A stretch of 64,000 nucleotides of DNA from Spartobacteria bacterium (GTDB lineage: Bacteria > Verrucomicrobiota > Verrucomicrobiia > Chthoniobacterales > UBA6821). The stretch covers positions 38,897-102,896 of the forward strand of contig CANKWU010000006.1 in assembly GCA_947487385.1 (NCBI GenBank), written 5' to 3'. Shown in pieces: positions 40,716 through 50,896 of the stretch (position 1 is the first letter of the stretch; each line of letters opens with the position of its first letter). The notes under the pieces are model-generated. The model had not been told where the DNA came from. It did not search any database and worked only from the letters and a program-made list of their open reading frames with translations. The position numbers were made by a program, and so were the translations under genes.

Positions 40716-41887
40716 GGCTTAACAGGAGCAACTGATGTCGGTGAGGGCAACGGTTTTTGGGGAGCAGCCGCAGCAGCAGCTGCTGCAGCACTTTGAGATT
40801 TGGTTAGATTTTCCAACTGAAGCTTCAGCCTAGCGTTCTCGATATTAGCCGGCCATAGGCTTTGGGATTGCGTCAACTGATCCTGCGCTTCCTTGAGCTT
40901 ACCCTCGGAGGCTAGTCTGGCACACTCATTTGCGGCGGCCATCCCCTCAGTCATTGGGATTTTCTGAAGGGTGGTAAGTCGGGTTTTTTCCGCCGTGATC
41001 AACATCTGGAGGGCATCCATAGAGTCCTTACTGTTCTGGAAGATCGGGAAGAACTTGGACCCATCAGCGGTTGCAGTCGCCATGGAGTTGCTCGCGGCAA
41101 CCTTCTCGTTCTGCAGAGCGTTATTGATCTCCCTAGCCTGGTCCGCAGGTGTGAGCAAGATGGCTTGTTGACGACGCTTCTCGAAAATTTCGAAGTTGAT
41201 CTTGGCAAGGGATAGTCTGCCCTGAAATTGATCGAGCTGGCTCTGGGCCAGCATGATGGCGTCGGACATGATCTCAGAACCTGGAAATTCCTTTTCTAGC
41301 AGTTCGAAGGACTGAAGAGACCCCGTGCAATCGTTAGCCTTGGCCAACTCGATCATCGCTGCGTACTTGATCTTCGCACCCGATTGATAAGGGTTGGCTT
41401 CTATCTGTTCGGCGGTGATCCATACCCCATTGATCCGGCGGTCTCCACGGCGGAAACGCGTTCGATCTGCATTGAGGGAACGAAGGCTCTCACGGAGACC
41501 GGAAAGATGCTTGGAATAGGGATAACGATGTAGAAATTCAGGAATCTTCTTATCGATGAGCTGGTCATAGAACGCTGAATCCAGAACAGTATCGGGCGTT
41601 GCTAGGCTACCGATCGACTGGAAGGCCTTCTCGTCAGCTGGAGTCGAGACAATGTGAGCGATTCTCTCACGGGAGAAGGACTTCTGATCCTTGATGGTCG
41701 GCGTGACATTAAATTCGATCAGAACGGAATCTGATGTCTCGCTCAGGATCTCTCCTTTGATTTCCTTTCCATCTTTAAAAGTGAGAACATCGGCTTCCAA
41801 GGGCTCCACCATGGTCGAAACAACGAGCAAGAGGAAAAAAAGTACTGAAACAGTGTGATGCATGGAGGGTCTGTAAGATAACTGCAT
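40712..41887 (-). CDS. Exported protein of unknown function (resembles verrucomicrobial PTPDL-type proteins)
   Basis: Signal-like N-terminus, then DVLTFKDGKEIKGEILSETSDSVLIEFNVTPTIKDQKSFSRERIAHI; Ala/Pro-rich C-terminus. Overlaps the hisB start by 4 nt. Confidence 0.7.
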   Translation of the reverse strand: MQLSYRPSMHHTVSVLFFLLLVVSTMVEPLEADVLTFKDGKEIKGEILSETSDSVLIEFNVTPTIKDQKSFSRERIAHIVSTPADEKAFQSIGSLATPDTVLDSAFYDQLIDKKIPEFLHRYPYSKHLSGLRESLRSLNADRTRFRRGDRRINGVWITAEQIEANPYQSGAKIKYAAMIELAKANDCTGSLQSFELLEKEFPGSEIMSDAIMLAQSQLDQFQGRLSLAKINFEIFEKRRQQAILLTPADQAREINNALQNEKVAASNSMATATADGSKFFPIFQNSKDSMDALQMLITAEKTRLTTLQKIPMTEGMAAANECARLASEGKLKEAQDQLTQSQSLWPANIENARLKLQLENLTKSQSAAAAAAAAAPQKPLPSPTSVAPVKP

Positions 41888-41891
41888 TTTC

Positions 41892-42692
41892 TCAGAAAAC
41901 CATCTCCAGTTTCAACTTTTTGACCATTGTCACAAGGAAACGTTCCTGAGCTTGGACACGTCTGTCCAGCGAGTCCTCGGAGGGAGTTTCCAAGGTGAAG
42001 GTCCTTGCCGCATGCTGAAAGTGCAGAAGAAACGCCTCGGGATGCCCCTTCATTAGATCCGGGGTGATGCGGCGTCGGATCAACCCTTTTCGGGCGGAGT
42101 GTCCATCGATCTTGGGTCGGGGATCAGGGGCAATCACAGAGGTGAGTTCGCCACAGAGTGATTCTCCCCAGTGAGGACGCTTTGCAGCCACTTCATAAAG
42201 ATAAAATCCTCTCGCATCGTAGTCCTCATGAAGCGTGGCCGCCGTATCAAAGCGTCTCCCCTTCATCAAGGCACGCTGCGCTACGATCTGCGGTACCTTT
42301 CTTGAATCATAGAATCGGTTGAGATCGCGTTTCTCGGCATCGAAACGGATATTCCTCTCCAGTCCCCACGGATTCAGGCATGGGAAGATCATCCAGTTCC
42401 AAGCTTTAAACTTCTCCAGCGATGCCTCTGCCCAGCGTACCAGACCTTCCACGGCGGCCGGTTCATCGCCATGGATGCCAGCTGACAGATATACTGAAGG
42501 CATCTTAGGGTCATGATCTTCCGAGCGCACAACGATGAGGGGATAGCCCTCTGCCTCCCCATAAACCGAAAGATCGAGTGAGGGAATCAGGTTCACGAGC
42601 CGCAGCCACCGCTCCATGAGCAAGCGGTAATCCCTGACCTGATCCGCTAAAGGAGCTGAACGCGGAACCGATTGAGCGATCGCTTTCTTCAA
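41892..42692 (-). CDS. M14 / succinylglutamate desuccinylase-like metallopeptidase
   Basis: YLSAGIHGDEPAAVEGLVRW, FPCLNPWGLERNIRFDAEKRDLNRFY and TLHEDYDARGFYLYE. Confidence 0.82.
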   Translation of the reverse strand: MKKAIAQSVPRSAPLADQVRDYRLLMERWLRLVNLIPSLDLSVYGEAEGYPLIVVRSEDHDPKMPSVYLSAGIHGDEPAAVEGLVRWAEASLEKFKAWNWMIFPCLNPWGLERNIRFDAEKRDLNRFYDSRKVPQIVAQRALMKGRRFDTAATLHEDYDARGFYLYEVAAKRPHWGESLCGELTSVIAPDPRPKIDGHSARKGLIRRRITPDLMKGHPEAFLLHFQHAARTFTLETPSEDSLDRRVQAQERFLVTMVKKLKLEMVF

Positions 42693-42697
42693 TCGAA

Positions 42698-43666
42698 TTA
42701 ATCGATAAAGCGCTTCTCGATTCCAGCATAGGCATCAATCCGGCGATCTCGAAGAAACGGCCAATGGGTGCGCTGGGTATCCATGAACTGACGGTCGAGA
42801 TCAACCACAAGAACCATCTCCTTATCAGCTGGAGCCTCGGCGATGATCTGGCCGTTAGGCGCGGCGACAAAGGTCCCTCCCCAGAACTCCAACCCCTCCC
42901 CTCCTGCAGAAGCCACCGGATTCTCATGGCCAATACGATTCACGCCGCAGACATAACAGCCGTTGGCTAATGCATGGGCGCGCTGGGCGAGTTGCCAGGC
43001 TTCTTTTTGATTCTCACCATACTGCTTCTTCTCCGCGGGATGCCATCCTATCGCTGTCGGATAGAAGAGCACTTCAGATCCCTGCAGGGCCGTAAGGCGC
43101 GCAGCCTCCGGATACCACTGGTCCCAGCAGATAAGAACACCCAGATCACCAGCGCTGGTCTTCCAGTTGCGAAAACCGAGATCACCCGGCGTGAAGTAAA
43201 ACTTCTCGTAGAAAAGCGGATCATCGGGAATATGCATCTTCCGGTACTTGCCGAGATACTTACCGTCGGCCTCGATGATGGCCGTCGTGTTATGATAGAG
43301 GCCCGGAGCCCGACGCTCGAAGAGGGAGGCAATGATCACCACGCCGAGTTCCTTGGCCACTTTGCCGAGCGACTTCGTGGTCGGTCCCGGGATCACTTCG
43401 GCCAGCTTGAAATAATCGTGATCCTCACTCTGGCAGAAGTACTCGCTCAGGAAGAGCTCGGGCAAGCAGACAACCTTGGCTCCATTCTTGGCAGCATCCC
43501 GGATCAGGCGGACCGCGGTCTTGAGATTCTCCGAAGGAGAGCTCACACAGCGCATCTGGACCAAGCCCACGGTGATCGAGCCTTGTGCTGAGGGATTGGA
43601 GCGGGAGGTTTTACGCGAAGCTATGGCAGCTTTTGAAGATTTGAGTGTTTTGGCTTTCTTTGGCAC
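42698..43666 (-). CDS. aguB: Carbon-nitrogen hydrolase, N-carbamoylputrescine amidase type
   Basis: VGLVQMRCV..., [51 protein letters not shown] and [10 protein letters not shown]. Confidence 0.9.
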   Translation of the reverse strand: MPKKAKTLKSSKAAIASRKTSRSNPSAQGSITVGLVQMRCVSSPSENLKTAVRLIRDAAKNGAKVVCLPELFLSEYFCQSEDHDYFKLAEVIPGPTTKSLGKVAKELGVVIIASLFERRAPGLYHNTTAIIEADGKYLGKYRKMHIPDDPLFYEKFYFTPGDLGFRNWKTSAGDLGVLICWDQWYPEAARLTALQGSEVLFYPTAIGWHPAEKKQYGENQKEAWQLAQRAHALANGCYVCGVNRIGHENPVASAGGEGLEFWGGTFVAAPNGQIIAEAPADKEMVLVVDLDRQFMDTQRTHWPFLRDRRIDAYAGIEKRFID

Positions 43667-43693
43667 CCCTCTCTGCTACCCAATAGAAGCCCA

Positions 43694-44281
43694 ATGAAAA
43701 AGACACTTTTCGCCCTTTCCACTACTCTCTGCATGGCACCCGGTATCGCCGGAGCCGCCAATCCCGCCGAACCCGTTAAGGACATCCGCATTGTTCTCCA
43801 CACTTCCAAGGGAGATATCCATGCGACCATGTATGCCAGCAAGGCCCCCATCACGGTTGCAAACTACCTGAATCTCGCCCGCCGCGGATTTTATGATGGC
43901 ATCACCTTCCACCGGGTCATTCCTGATTTCATGATTCAGGGTGGTGATCCGACCGGAACTGGCATGGGGGGTCCCGGTTACAAATTCGCCGACGAGTTCG
44001 CTCCCGGTCTCAAGCACGACCGCGGCGGTCTCTTCTCAATGGCCAATTCCGGACCCGGCACCAACGGCAGTCAGTTTTTCATCACCCATGTCCCCACCCC
44101 TTGGCTTGATGGCAAGCATGCCATTTTCGGAGCCGTCGATGGCCCGAAGGACCAGGAAGTCGTAAACGCCATCAAACAGGGCGACAAAATCACAGGCATC
44201 GAGATCGTGGACTCACCCGAGGCTCTCTTCGCAGCCCAAGCCGCGCAGATTGCTGTTTGGAACAAGGCGCTTTCGAAGTAA
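43694..44281 (+). CDS. Exported cyclophilin-type peptidyl-prolyl isomerase
   Basis: Signal peptide; [70 protein letters not shown]. Confidence 0.93.
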   Translation: MKKTLFALSTTLCMAPGIAGAANPAEPVKDIRIVLHTSKGDIHATMYASKAPITVANYLNLARRGFYDGITFHRVIPDFMIQGGDPTGTGMGGPGYKFADEFAPGLKHDRGGLFSMANSGPGTNGSQFFITHVPTPWLDGKHAIFGAVDGPKDQEVVNAIKQGDKITGIEIVDSPEALFAAQAAQIAVWNKALSK

Positions 44282-44311
44282 CGGCAAACCGGCATCTCAC
44301 TTAAACTTCAG

Positions 44312-44339
44312 AAAAGGGGGCTCAGGCCCCCTTTTTTTA
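44312..44339 (+). terminator. Rho-independent terminator after the cyclophilin gene
   Basis: AAAAGGGGGC-TCAG-GCCCCCTTTTTTTA: GC-rich stem, 4-nt loop, T-tract. Possibly bidirectional for the convergent gene. Confidence 0.88.
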
Positions 44340-44343
44340 TTTC

Positions 44344-45306
44344 CTAAAACACAGCTGGCTCCCCTTCCTTGAGAATTCTGATTTTTTCATCGATCCCGAG
44401 TGACCTGGCATGACCCAGCAGGCGATCAGGCGGCTCTGCCATCGGTTCGAATCCTAGCCGGAAAGTGCCATAGTGCATCGGAATCATGATATCCGCACCG
44501 AGGGCACTGAAGGCTCGCAAGGCCTCCTCGGGATTCATGTGGACATCACGCCCTGTCGGAGCGTCGTAGGCTCCGATCGGGAGCAGGGCAATATCGATCT
44601 TGGAATGCCCTCCGATCTCCGAGAATCCGTCGAACCAGGCACTGTCGCCGCAGTGAAAGATCGTGCGTCCGGCATACTTGATCAGGAATCCGCCGAAGCC
44701 ACGGTGCTTGTCGTGGAGCATTCTGGCACCCCAGTGATGGGCGGGAGTGAGCGTTACCTTTAGGGAACCGAGTTCCATGCTCTCCCAGCGCTTCAACTCC
44801 TGCACGCGGTTGAACCCAAGTCCATGGACGAGGTCGCCCACATGCTCCGGCACAACGATGGGTTGATCAGAAGCCACGGCCCGGAGGGATTTCTTGTCGA
44901 GATGGTCGAAGTGGGCATGGCTGACAAGAACCAGATCGATTGCCGGAAGTTCATGGATCCCGAGGCCCGGCTCCTTGAGCCTCTTGATGACCTTCAGCCA
45001 CTTCGCCCAATTAGGATCAATGAGGATGGAATGTTCGGGAGTCTGGATCAGGAAGGAGGCATGACCGATCCACGTAATGGCAAGCTCTCCCTCGGCGAGT
45101 TGGGAAATCTCTGGCAGTTTTGTCTGGGAGGAAACAACTTCCCGCACCGAGAAGAGAGAGGGAATGATGACCTCTGTGAGGAAGTTGCGCTTATGCCATC
45201 CCTGCCCGAGCTTCATCGACACATGGTGTTCAGGTTTCGACTTGGCCTGCATGGCAACCTGCTTCCTAATATTTTCGGTTCCTTGCTTAAGAAGTTTTTT
45301 GACCAT
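44344..45306 (-). CDS. MBL-fold hydrolase (UlaG / NAPE-PLD-like)
   Basis: GELAITWIGHASFLIQTPEHSILIDPNWAKW, DLVLVSHAHFDHLDKKSL, TIFHCGDSAWFDGF and IMIPMHYGTFRL. Start placed at an internal ATG. Confidence 0.88.
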   Translation of the reverse strand: MVKKLLKQGTENIRKQVAMQAKSKPEHHVSMKLGQGWHKRNFLTEVIIPSLFSVREVVSSQTKLPEISQLAEGELAITWIGHASFLIQTPEHSILIDPNWAKWLKVIKRLKEPGLGIHELPAIDLVLVSHAHFDHLDKKSLRAVASDQPIVVPEHVGDLVHGLGFNRVQELKRWESMELGSLKVTLTPAHHWGARMLHDKHRGFGGFLIKYAGRTIFHCGDSAWFDGFSEIGGHSKIDIALLPIGAYDAPTGRDVHMNPEEALRAFSALGADIMIPMHYGTFRLGFEPMAEPPDRLLGHARSLGIDEKIRILKEGEPAVF

Positions 45307-45337
45307 GATCGCAACGATTGTGTCATAGAAAGGATGG

Positions 45338-45928
45338 ATGAGAACGGCCGAAAAGCAAAGGTTACGTGAGCAGATCAAAATGATCTCCAAGGAAAGCCCT
45401 TTGATTTCTGGAAGCGGGGCTCCGTTTGTAAAAAGTCTTCTCCGCTTGGATCTCTGGAAAAATTCCTCCACAATACTTCTTTATGCTCCCATTGAATGGG
45501 AGGCAGACCCTCGGGAGCTGATCAGGGCAGCGCCGGAATGTTCCTTTCTTTTCCCAAGGGTTGCGGGGGATCATTTGGAAATCCACAGGATAGGTCCAAG
45601 AAGCCGATGGACCACCGGTCCTTATGGTATCAGCGAACCGGATCCCGGAAGCTGGGATCCAGCCTCACTCTCCGAGATCGATCTGGCCGTGGTGCCCGGC
45701 TTGGCATTCGATCCGAGCGGCGGACGTCTTGGCCGGGGGAAAGGATTCTACGATCGCCTTCTCGGACATCCAGAATTTCGGGGGGTCAAGGCGGGACTCG
45801 CCTGGGATTGGCAGATCGTGGCCGAAGTGCCCAGCGATATTGATGACATTTCCATGGACTTGGTCGTCACTCCGGGAAAGATCCATCAGTCAGGGAGCAC
45901 GTTGGACAAACTCGGAGAAAGAGGATAA
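45338..45928 (+). CDS. 5-formyltetrahydrofolate cyclo-ligase
   Basis: ILLYAPIEWEADPRELI, DLAVVPGLAFDPSGGRLGRGKGFYDRLL and C-terminal MDLVVTPGKI. Confidence 0.9.
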   Translation: MRTAEKQRLREQIKMISKESPLISGSGAPFVKSLLRLDLWKNSSTILLYAPIEWEADPRELIRAAPECSFLFPRVAGDHLEIHRIGPRSRWTTGPYGISEPDPGSWDPASLSEIDLAVVPGLAFDPSGGRLGRGKGFYDRLLGHPEFRGVKAGLAWDWQIVAEVPSDIDDISMDLVVTPGKIHQSGSTLDKLGERG

Positions 45929-45948
45929 TTCCTAGTAAGAAATACTCG

Positions 45949-47187
45949 ATGGATCCCGAACTCCCCACATTTTTCCAGCGGAAAGTCTGCTGGTCGGCCT
46001 TGACGGCCGTGGCTGCCCTGACTTTCATCTCCGTTATTCTGGTCGCGGGCTGGAGTATCGTTTCTGCGTGCGGTTATCTGAAGCCTGTCCTCACCCCGAT
46101 TGCGATCGCGGCAGTCCTCGCCTACCTGCTGACTCCCGTTGTCGGCCTGCTCTGCCGATGGAGAGTCCCGCGCACCTTAGCCGTAATCGTGGTCTTTGTC
46201 CTCTTCACAGCGGGTCTGGCACTCATTGGCATCACAATAGCTCCTGCCCTCGAGCATCAAGGGAGTGTTTTTGCCAGCCGCATCCCCTCATACAGCCAGA
46301 GCATCTCGTTCCTTGCCAAACAATCAGCCGCTGAACTTCAGAAGTTGGGGGCTTTGAAGGCCAGTAAGTCAACAAGCCAGCAAGTCGCGGCAAACCATGC
46401 CCCCATCTTCCCACTCGAAGATCTCACGCCTGATCGCATCAAACTCTACGGGATCGAGCTTGCAAGTAACGGCCTCTCATGGGTGCAGGAGAAGCTCCCG
46501 ACGATCGCTTCGGCCACCGCAATGTTCCTGCAAAAAAGCATTGGGGGCGTCTTCGGTCTCCTCGGGTTCCTGCTCAGCCTGATTCTGGTGCCTGTGTTCC
46601 TCTTCTTCTTTCTACTCGAGTCACCGAATATCGGAACTCATTGGAGTCGTTACCTTCCTCTCAGGGCCTCACCGCTCAAGGAGGAGATCGTCTCGCTCTT
46701 CAACGAGATCAATGACTACCTGATTCACTTCTTCCGCGGTCAACTGTTGGTAAGCCTGATCGATGGCGCCGTTGTTGGCACAGCTCTGTTTCTCATCGTG
46801 CATCTCGACTTCTCCTTCCTGATAGGACTCATGGTCGGCATTCTCTGCCTGATTCCCTACCTTGGCATGGTCATCTGTCTGGTGCCCGCCCTTCTTATTG
46901 CGCTTGCCCAGTATGGTGATCTGATTCATCCGGTTTATGTGCTCATGATCTTCCTGGTGGTTCACAACCTTGACGGCATCTTTATCTCTCCAAAAATCAT
47001 CGGCGACTCGGTAGGCCTCCATCCGATGACTGTGATTGTCTCGGTCTTTGCCTGGACGATCGTCCTTGGAGGTCTCCTTGGCGCCCTGTTGGCGGTCCCC
47101 CTCACCGCCACGCTGAAAGTGCTTCTCCGTCGCTATTTTTGGGATCTCCCCCCATCCAAACCGTCCAGCCTGTCCAGCAATCCTTGA
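45949..47187 (+). CDS. AI-2E family transporter (putative permease)
   Basis: LKPVLTPIAIAAVLAYLLTPVVGLL and LIGLMVGILCLIPYLGMVICLVPALLIAL...HNLDGIFISPKIIGDSVGLHPM. Confidence 0.9.
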   Translation: MDPELPTFFQRKVCWSALTAVAALTFISVILVAGWSIVSACGYLKPVLTPIAIAAVLAYLLTPVVGLLCRWRVPRTLAVIVVFVLFTAGLALIGITIAPALEHQGSVFASRIPSYSQSISFLAKQSAAELQKLGALKASKSTSQQVAANHAPIFPLEDLTPDRIKLYGIELASNGLSWVQEKLPTIASATAMFLQKSIGGVFGLLGFLLSLILVPVFLFFFLLESPNIGTHWSRYLPLRASPLKEEIVSLFNEINDYLIHFFRGQLLVSLIDGAVVGTALFLIVHLDFSFLIGLMVGILCLIPYLGMVICLVPALLIALAQYGDLIHPVYVLMIFLVVHNLDGIFISPKIIGDSVGLHPMTVIVSVFAWTIVLGGLLGALLAVPLTATLKVLLRRYFWDLPPSKPSSLSSNP

Positions 47188-47267
47188 ACATCAAGGAAAC
47201 GAGTGAAGAGACCATCGATAAAACGACATTGACGGTGAGCGTCGAACTCCCCCTCTGATCACTCTCT

Positions 47268-47906
47268 CTAGCGGGGAATAGGCGGCGGAAGCTCGGAGAT
47301 CTGTTGCACCCATCCAAGCTTTTTGTAGAAAAAGCAGATGACAAATCCCGCAATGCCTCCCCCGAGATGGGCGAGATGCCCGATCTGACGCTCGATTCCA
47401 AGGAACCAGAAAAGAAGGGAACCGACGATGACAAGCCATCCTAGCATGGAGGCTTTCATATTCACCGGGATCACAAAGAAAATAAGGGCGGTGATCTGGA
47501 GGTTTGGAAAAAGCGTTCCGAATCCAACGAGGAGGGCACAGACAGATCCGGAAGCCCCCACAAGATCGATACTTCCCGGTGTCACAAGGGTCTGAAGGAG
47601 CCCTCCAAACACGGCCCCCCCGAGATAAAGCAGAAGATAGCGGAGAGATCCCAGCAACTCCTCAAGGAGCGGACCGGTGAACCAGAGCGCTACCATATTC
47701 ACGACAAGATGAAGCAGGTTACCGTGAAGAAATGCATGAGTGACAAACTGCCACCATCCCCCACCCGCCAATCCATCGCGACTCAGCGCCAAGTAAGGAA
47801 AGAGAGAACAATCGAAAAAGAATCGAAAAAGCTCCTCGGAGAGGAACAGCGTCAGGTTGATCCCGAAGAGGATCGCCGTGACGGGAGAGCGGCGCAGACG
47901 TTCCAT
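47268..47906 (-). CDS. Rhomboid family intramembrane serine protease
   Basis: FVTHAFLHGNLLHLVVNMVALWFTGPLLEELLG, GASGSVCALL (Ser) and HLAHLGGGIAGFVICFFYKK (His). Start moved to an internal ATG. Confidence 0.9.
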   Translation of the reverse strand: MERLRRSPVTAILFGINLTLFLSEELFRFFFDCSLFPYLALSRDGLAGGGWWQFVTHAFLHGNLLHLVVNMVALWFTGPLLEELLGSLRYLLLYLGGAVFGGLLQTLVTPGSIDLVGASGSVCALLVGFGTLFPNLQITALIFFVIPVNMKASMLGWLVIVGSLLFWFLGIERQIGHLAHLGGGIAGFVICFFYKKLGWVQQISELPPPIPR

Positions 47907-47923
47907 GAACCCAAGAATAGTGC

Positions 47924-48820
47924 TCAACGTCTCCTTGGTGGTGGCGCCAGAACAGGAAGAGCCTCCGGACGCAGTGAAAAGGTCAACGGCAGATATCCAA
48001 CCATCTCGCCATCGAGTTCGTAAGGCACCGGTTCCGCGGAGGAGAGTGCTAGGGATGATGTCTGGAAATATTCCACATCCTTCAGATCGGTATGCTGACC
48101 GGTAAGAATGGCATGCATATAGCGAAGGAGATCCCAAGGACTCTGACTCTGAAAAACCAGGACATCAAGCAGGCCGTCCATCGGCGACCCCTGTCGGAAC
48201 ATGGTGAACGGGCCACCGTAGAAACGTCCATTCCCGAGTAACACGAACGAACCGGTCCGCACCCTCCCCTCCTCACATTTCAGGGTAATGGGAGGAGGCT
48301 TTTGCCCCGCCACCTGCGCAAGCGAGAGAAGATAACTCAGGGGGCCGAGCGCTTTCTTTGATTCCCTAGTGGTGCGCCTCACCACCTCGGCATCGAGTCC
48401 CACGCCGGCCAACTGGACAAAACAACGCTCGACACCTTCCGCCGAACAGATTGGAAGATCGAGCCGGCGCACCTCTCCGTTCATGATGATTCGCCAAGCC
48501 TTCTCCAGTGCATTCACTGGAATGCCAAGTTCGACCGCAAAGACATTCATCGTCCCGACAGGGAGAATGCCGAGCGTCACGTCTTCGCCGCCAGCGGACA
48601 TGATGCCATTCATCACCTCGTTGATCGTTCCGTCACCTCCTGCGGCGACAATCGTCGTGAACCCCTCCTCTACCGCACTCCCAGCAATCAGTTCCGCATC
48701 TCCCGGCATGGTGCTCAGCCGCATTTCCACATCTCCGGAAATCTCGCGGATCCGTTGAGGGAGACGCCCCGCCTTGTCGCTATGGGCCGCCGGATTAAGG
48801 ATAATGAGAGGATTCTTCAC
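47924..48820 (-). CDS. Diacylglycerol kinase / YegS-like lipid kinase
   Basis: LIILNPAAHSDKAGRL, IVAAGGDGTINEVMNGIM, LGILPVGTMNVFAVELGIP and LLVFQ-type DGLLDVLVFQS. Confidence 0.9.
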   Translation of the reverse strand: MKNPLIILNPAAHSDKAGRLPQRIREISGDVEMRLSTMPGDAELIAGSAVEEGFTTIVAAGGDGTINEVMNGIMSAGGEDVTLGILPVGTMNVFAVELGIPVNALEKAWRIIMNGEVRRLDLPICSAEGVERCFVQLAGVGLDAEVVRRTTRESKKALGPLSYLLSLAQVAGQKPPPITLKCEEGRVRTGSFVLLGNGRFYGGPFTMFRQGSPMDGLLDVLVFQSQSPWDLLRYMHAILTGQHTDLKDVEYFQTSSLALSSAEPVPYELDGEMVGYLPLTFSLRPEALPVLAPPPRRR

Positions 48821-48856
48821 GCTTCACAATTGCTGCAGGACACTTAAATTGTTCTG

Positions 48857-50299
48857 GTGCGTCCGATTGCCAAGCCCTTTCTTATCTTCGGGACGATTAT
48901 TTTTGGGGTATTCCTACTCCTGCTTCTTTCGTCGAATCTCATCCTGCAACTCCCGGGAATCAAAGATCAAATCCGAGCGACCCTGACATCAGCGCTTGGA
49001 ACCCCGATCTCCTTCGAGAGCATCTCCCTGAGTCCCTCCTTCGGAATCCATCTTGGCGGAATCAGGACAACTGCCTCCGAGCAACTCCCAGCTGCCTCCG
49101 CCGATTCACTCACGGTGCATCCTTCATGGAGTGGCTTGCTGCATGGCGATCTCATCGCGAAGTGCATCGCTCTGGACCACCCTTCGATCACCTTGAAGCT
49201 TGCCCCATCAACCAAAACGGCCCCTTCATCATCCTCTTCATCACTCCCGTCAACTCCCTTCATGCCGACGGCGGTGCCTTCTCAATCATCCCCCTCCCTT
49301 CCTGCGCAAGGAGAACCCGCGGAGAAAAAACCATTCTCCTCGGCAGACACCGCCCATCTGCTGACCGCACTCTCGATCAGGCATGGTCAACTTTCCGTTT
49401 TGGATGGCAGCTCCCGTCCGGTTCTCTTGCTGAAGGACCTGCAGGCGCAGGAGCATCAAGGCATCCTCAAGATCGGAGCCGGCTCTGCCATCGTCAGTGA
49501 CTCTCTCATTCTCCATGACATCTCAGCCGAAGCCGATGTGGAAGGAGCCTTCCTATCGCTAAAAAATATCACCGCCACAATGGGTGATGGCCGCGTGACG
49601 GGCATCTTCCGGTGCGGATTTCCTCCCGAGTCACCCGATTATAACGGAACCCTTCAACTCACCGGAGCCAGTCTGGGAAAATTACTAGCCGACGCCTCGC
49701 TTGGATCATCCAACGCAGAGGGACAGGTCGACGGGGATCTCACCCTGGCTGGAAAAGCTGGAAATGGAGCCACCATGACAGGCAATGGTTCCCTCCGGTG
49801 CAAAGAAGCCTTCATCGAACCCGTGGCCTTCCTCAAACAGATCGGTCAGTTGCTCAATGTCGATGAGCTGAAGCTCCTGAAACTCGCCGAGGGCCGGTGT
49901 CTTTTCCGAGTCGACCAGGGACATGTCGTGATCGACGAACTCTTTCTTCGCTCCGAGAACCTCATCCTCTCGGCCAAGGGCCCCCTCCAGCCCTCTGGAG
50001 AGCTCAATCTCGAATCCAGACTTCTGTTCAATGAAAAACTCTCGGGACGCCTCCATGGCCTCCTCGGATCACAGCTGACGCCGGCACCGGAGCCGGGTTA
50101 TTCCCAAGTCACCTTCCATGTCTCTGGTCCCGCCACCAATCCCAGAACAGATCTTATCGAGCGTCTCACCGGTATTCATCTCGGTGGGAATCTGGGTGGC
50201 TTGGGTGGCCTCCTCCAGGGACTTTTTGGAAAACCTGCTCCCCAGGCACCAGCACCTCAACCCCAACAGCAGCTTCCGGCGCCTCAGCCGTCACACTAA
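48857..50299 (+). CDS. AsmA-like C-terminal domain protein (envelope)
   Basis: GTG start; N-terminal TM; LLSSNLILQLPGIKDQIRATLTSALGTPISFESISLSPSFGIHLGGI; AsmA-like C-terminal repeats ending in a Pro/Gln-rich tail. Confidence 0.75.
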   Translation: MRPIAKPFLIFGTIIFGVFLLLLLSSNLILQLPGIKDQIRATLTSALGTPISFESISLSPSFGIHLGGIRTTASEQLPAASADSLTVHPSWSGLLHGDLIAKCIALDHPSITLKLAPSTKTAPSSSSSSLPSTPFMPTAVPSQSSPSLPAQGEPAEKKPFSSADTAHLLTALSIRHGQLSVLDGSSRPVLLLKDLQAQEHQGILKIGAGSAIVSDSLILHDISAEADVEGAFLSLKNITATMGDGRVTGIFRCGFPPESPDYNGTLQLTGASLGKLLADASLGSSNAEGQVDGDLTLAGKAGNGATMTGNGSLRCKEAFIEPVAFLKQIGQLLNVDELKLLKLAEGRCLFRVDQGHVVIDELFLRSENLILSAKGPLQPSGELNLESRLLFNEKLSGRLHGLLGSQLTPAPEPGYSQVTFHVSGPATNPRTDLIERLTGIHLGGNLGGLGGLLQGLFGKPAPQAPAPQPQQQLPAPQPSH

Positions 50300-50308
50300 G
50301 AACCCAGC

Positions 50309-50896
50309 ATGCGCGTGATTGCAGGCTCGGCCGGAGGGCTCTCTCTTCAGCCCCCGGATAAAAATACCAGACCAACAATGGATCGGGTGCGGGGAGCCAT
50401 CTTCTCCTCTCTGGGTGAACGAGTGCCCGAAGCGCGTGTCCTTGACCTCTTTGCCGGAAGCGGAGCCTTAGGCATCGAGGCGCTGAGTAGGGGAGCATCC
50501 TCAGCCACCTTCGTGGAGCACCTCGGACCGACGGCCGGCCTGATCAGGAAAAATCTTCAATCGACCCGACTCGATCGGCTTCCAGGAACTGTTCAGCAGA
50601 TGGATGCCTTTCGTTTTCTAGACCTCTACGTTGAAGAAGGAGGATTCGACCTGATCTTTGCCGACCCCCCTTATCTTAAGGATACAAGACCCTCGGCCGG
50701 AGCTGTGACCAACCTGGCCGACAAACTGCTTACCCATCCGAATCTTTCAAAGGCCCTCGGTGCCGAGGGACTCCTCATCTTGGAATGCGAGCGTCGACAA
50801 CCGCTGCCTTCCCTCACCTCCCCCATCTCCTGGGAGATCCTATCTGATCGGAATTATGGTGAGTCCCGCATCCTGATCCTTCGGCGAGCATCATGA
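50309..50896 (+). CDS. rsmD: 16S rRNA (guanine966-N2)-methyltransferase RsmD
   Basis: MRVIAGSAGGLSLQPP...TRPTMDRVRGAIFSSLGERVPEARVLDLFAGSGALGIEALSRGA and LIFADPPY. Confidence 0.95.
   Translation: MRVIAGSAGGLSLQPPDKNTRPTMDRVRGAIFSSLGERVPEARVLDLFAGSGALGIEALSRGASSATFVEHLGPTAGLIRKNLQSTRLDRLPGTVQQMDAFRFLDLYVEEGGFDLIFADPPYLKDTRPSAGAVTNLADKLLTHPNLSKALGAEGLLILECERRQPLPSLTSPISWEILSDRNYGESRILILRRAS

Noticed and set aside
44444-44456. GGTTCGAATCC T-loop-like string suggesting a tRNA
   Set aside because: Lies inside the UlaG-like CDS (encodes GFEP) and there is no matching acceptor stem, D-arm or anticodon arm.
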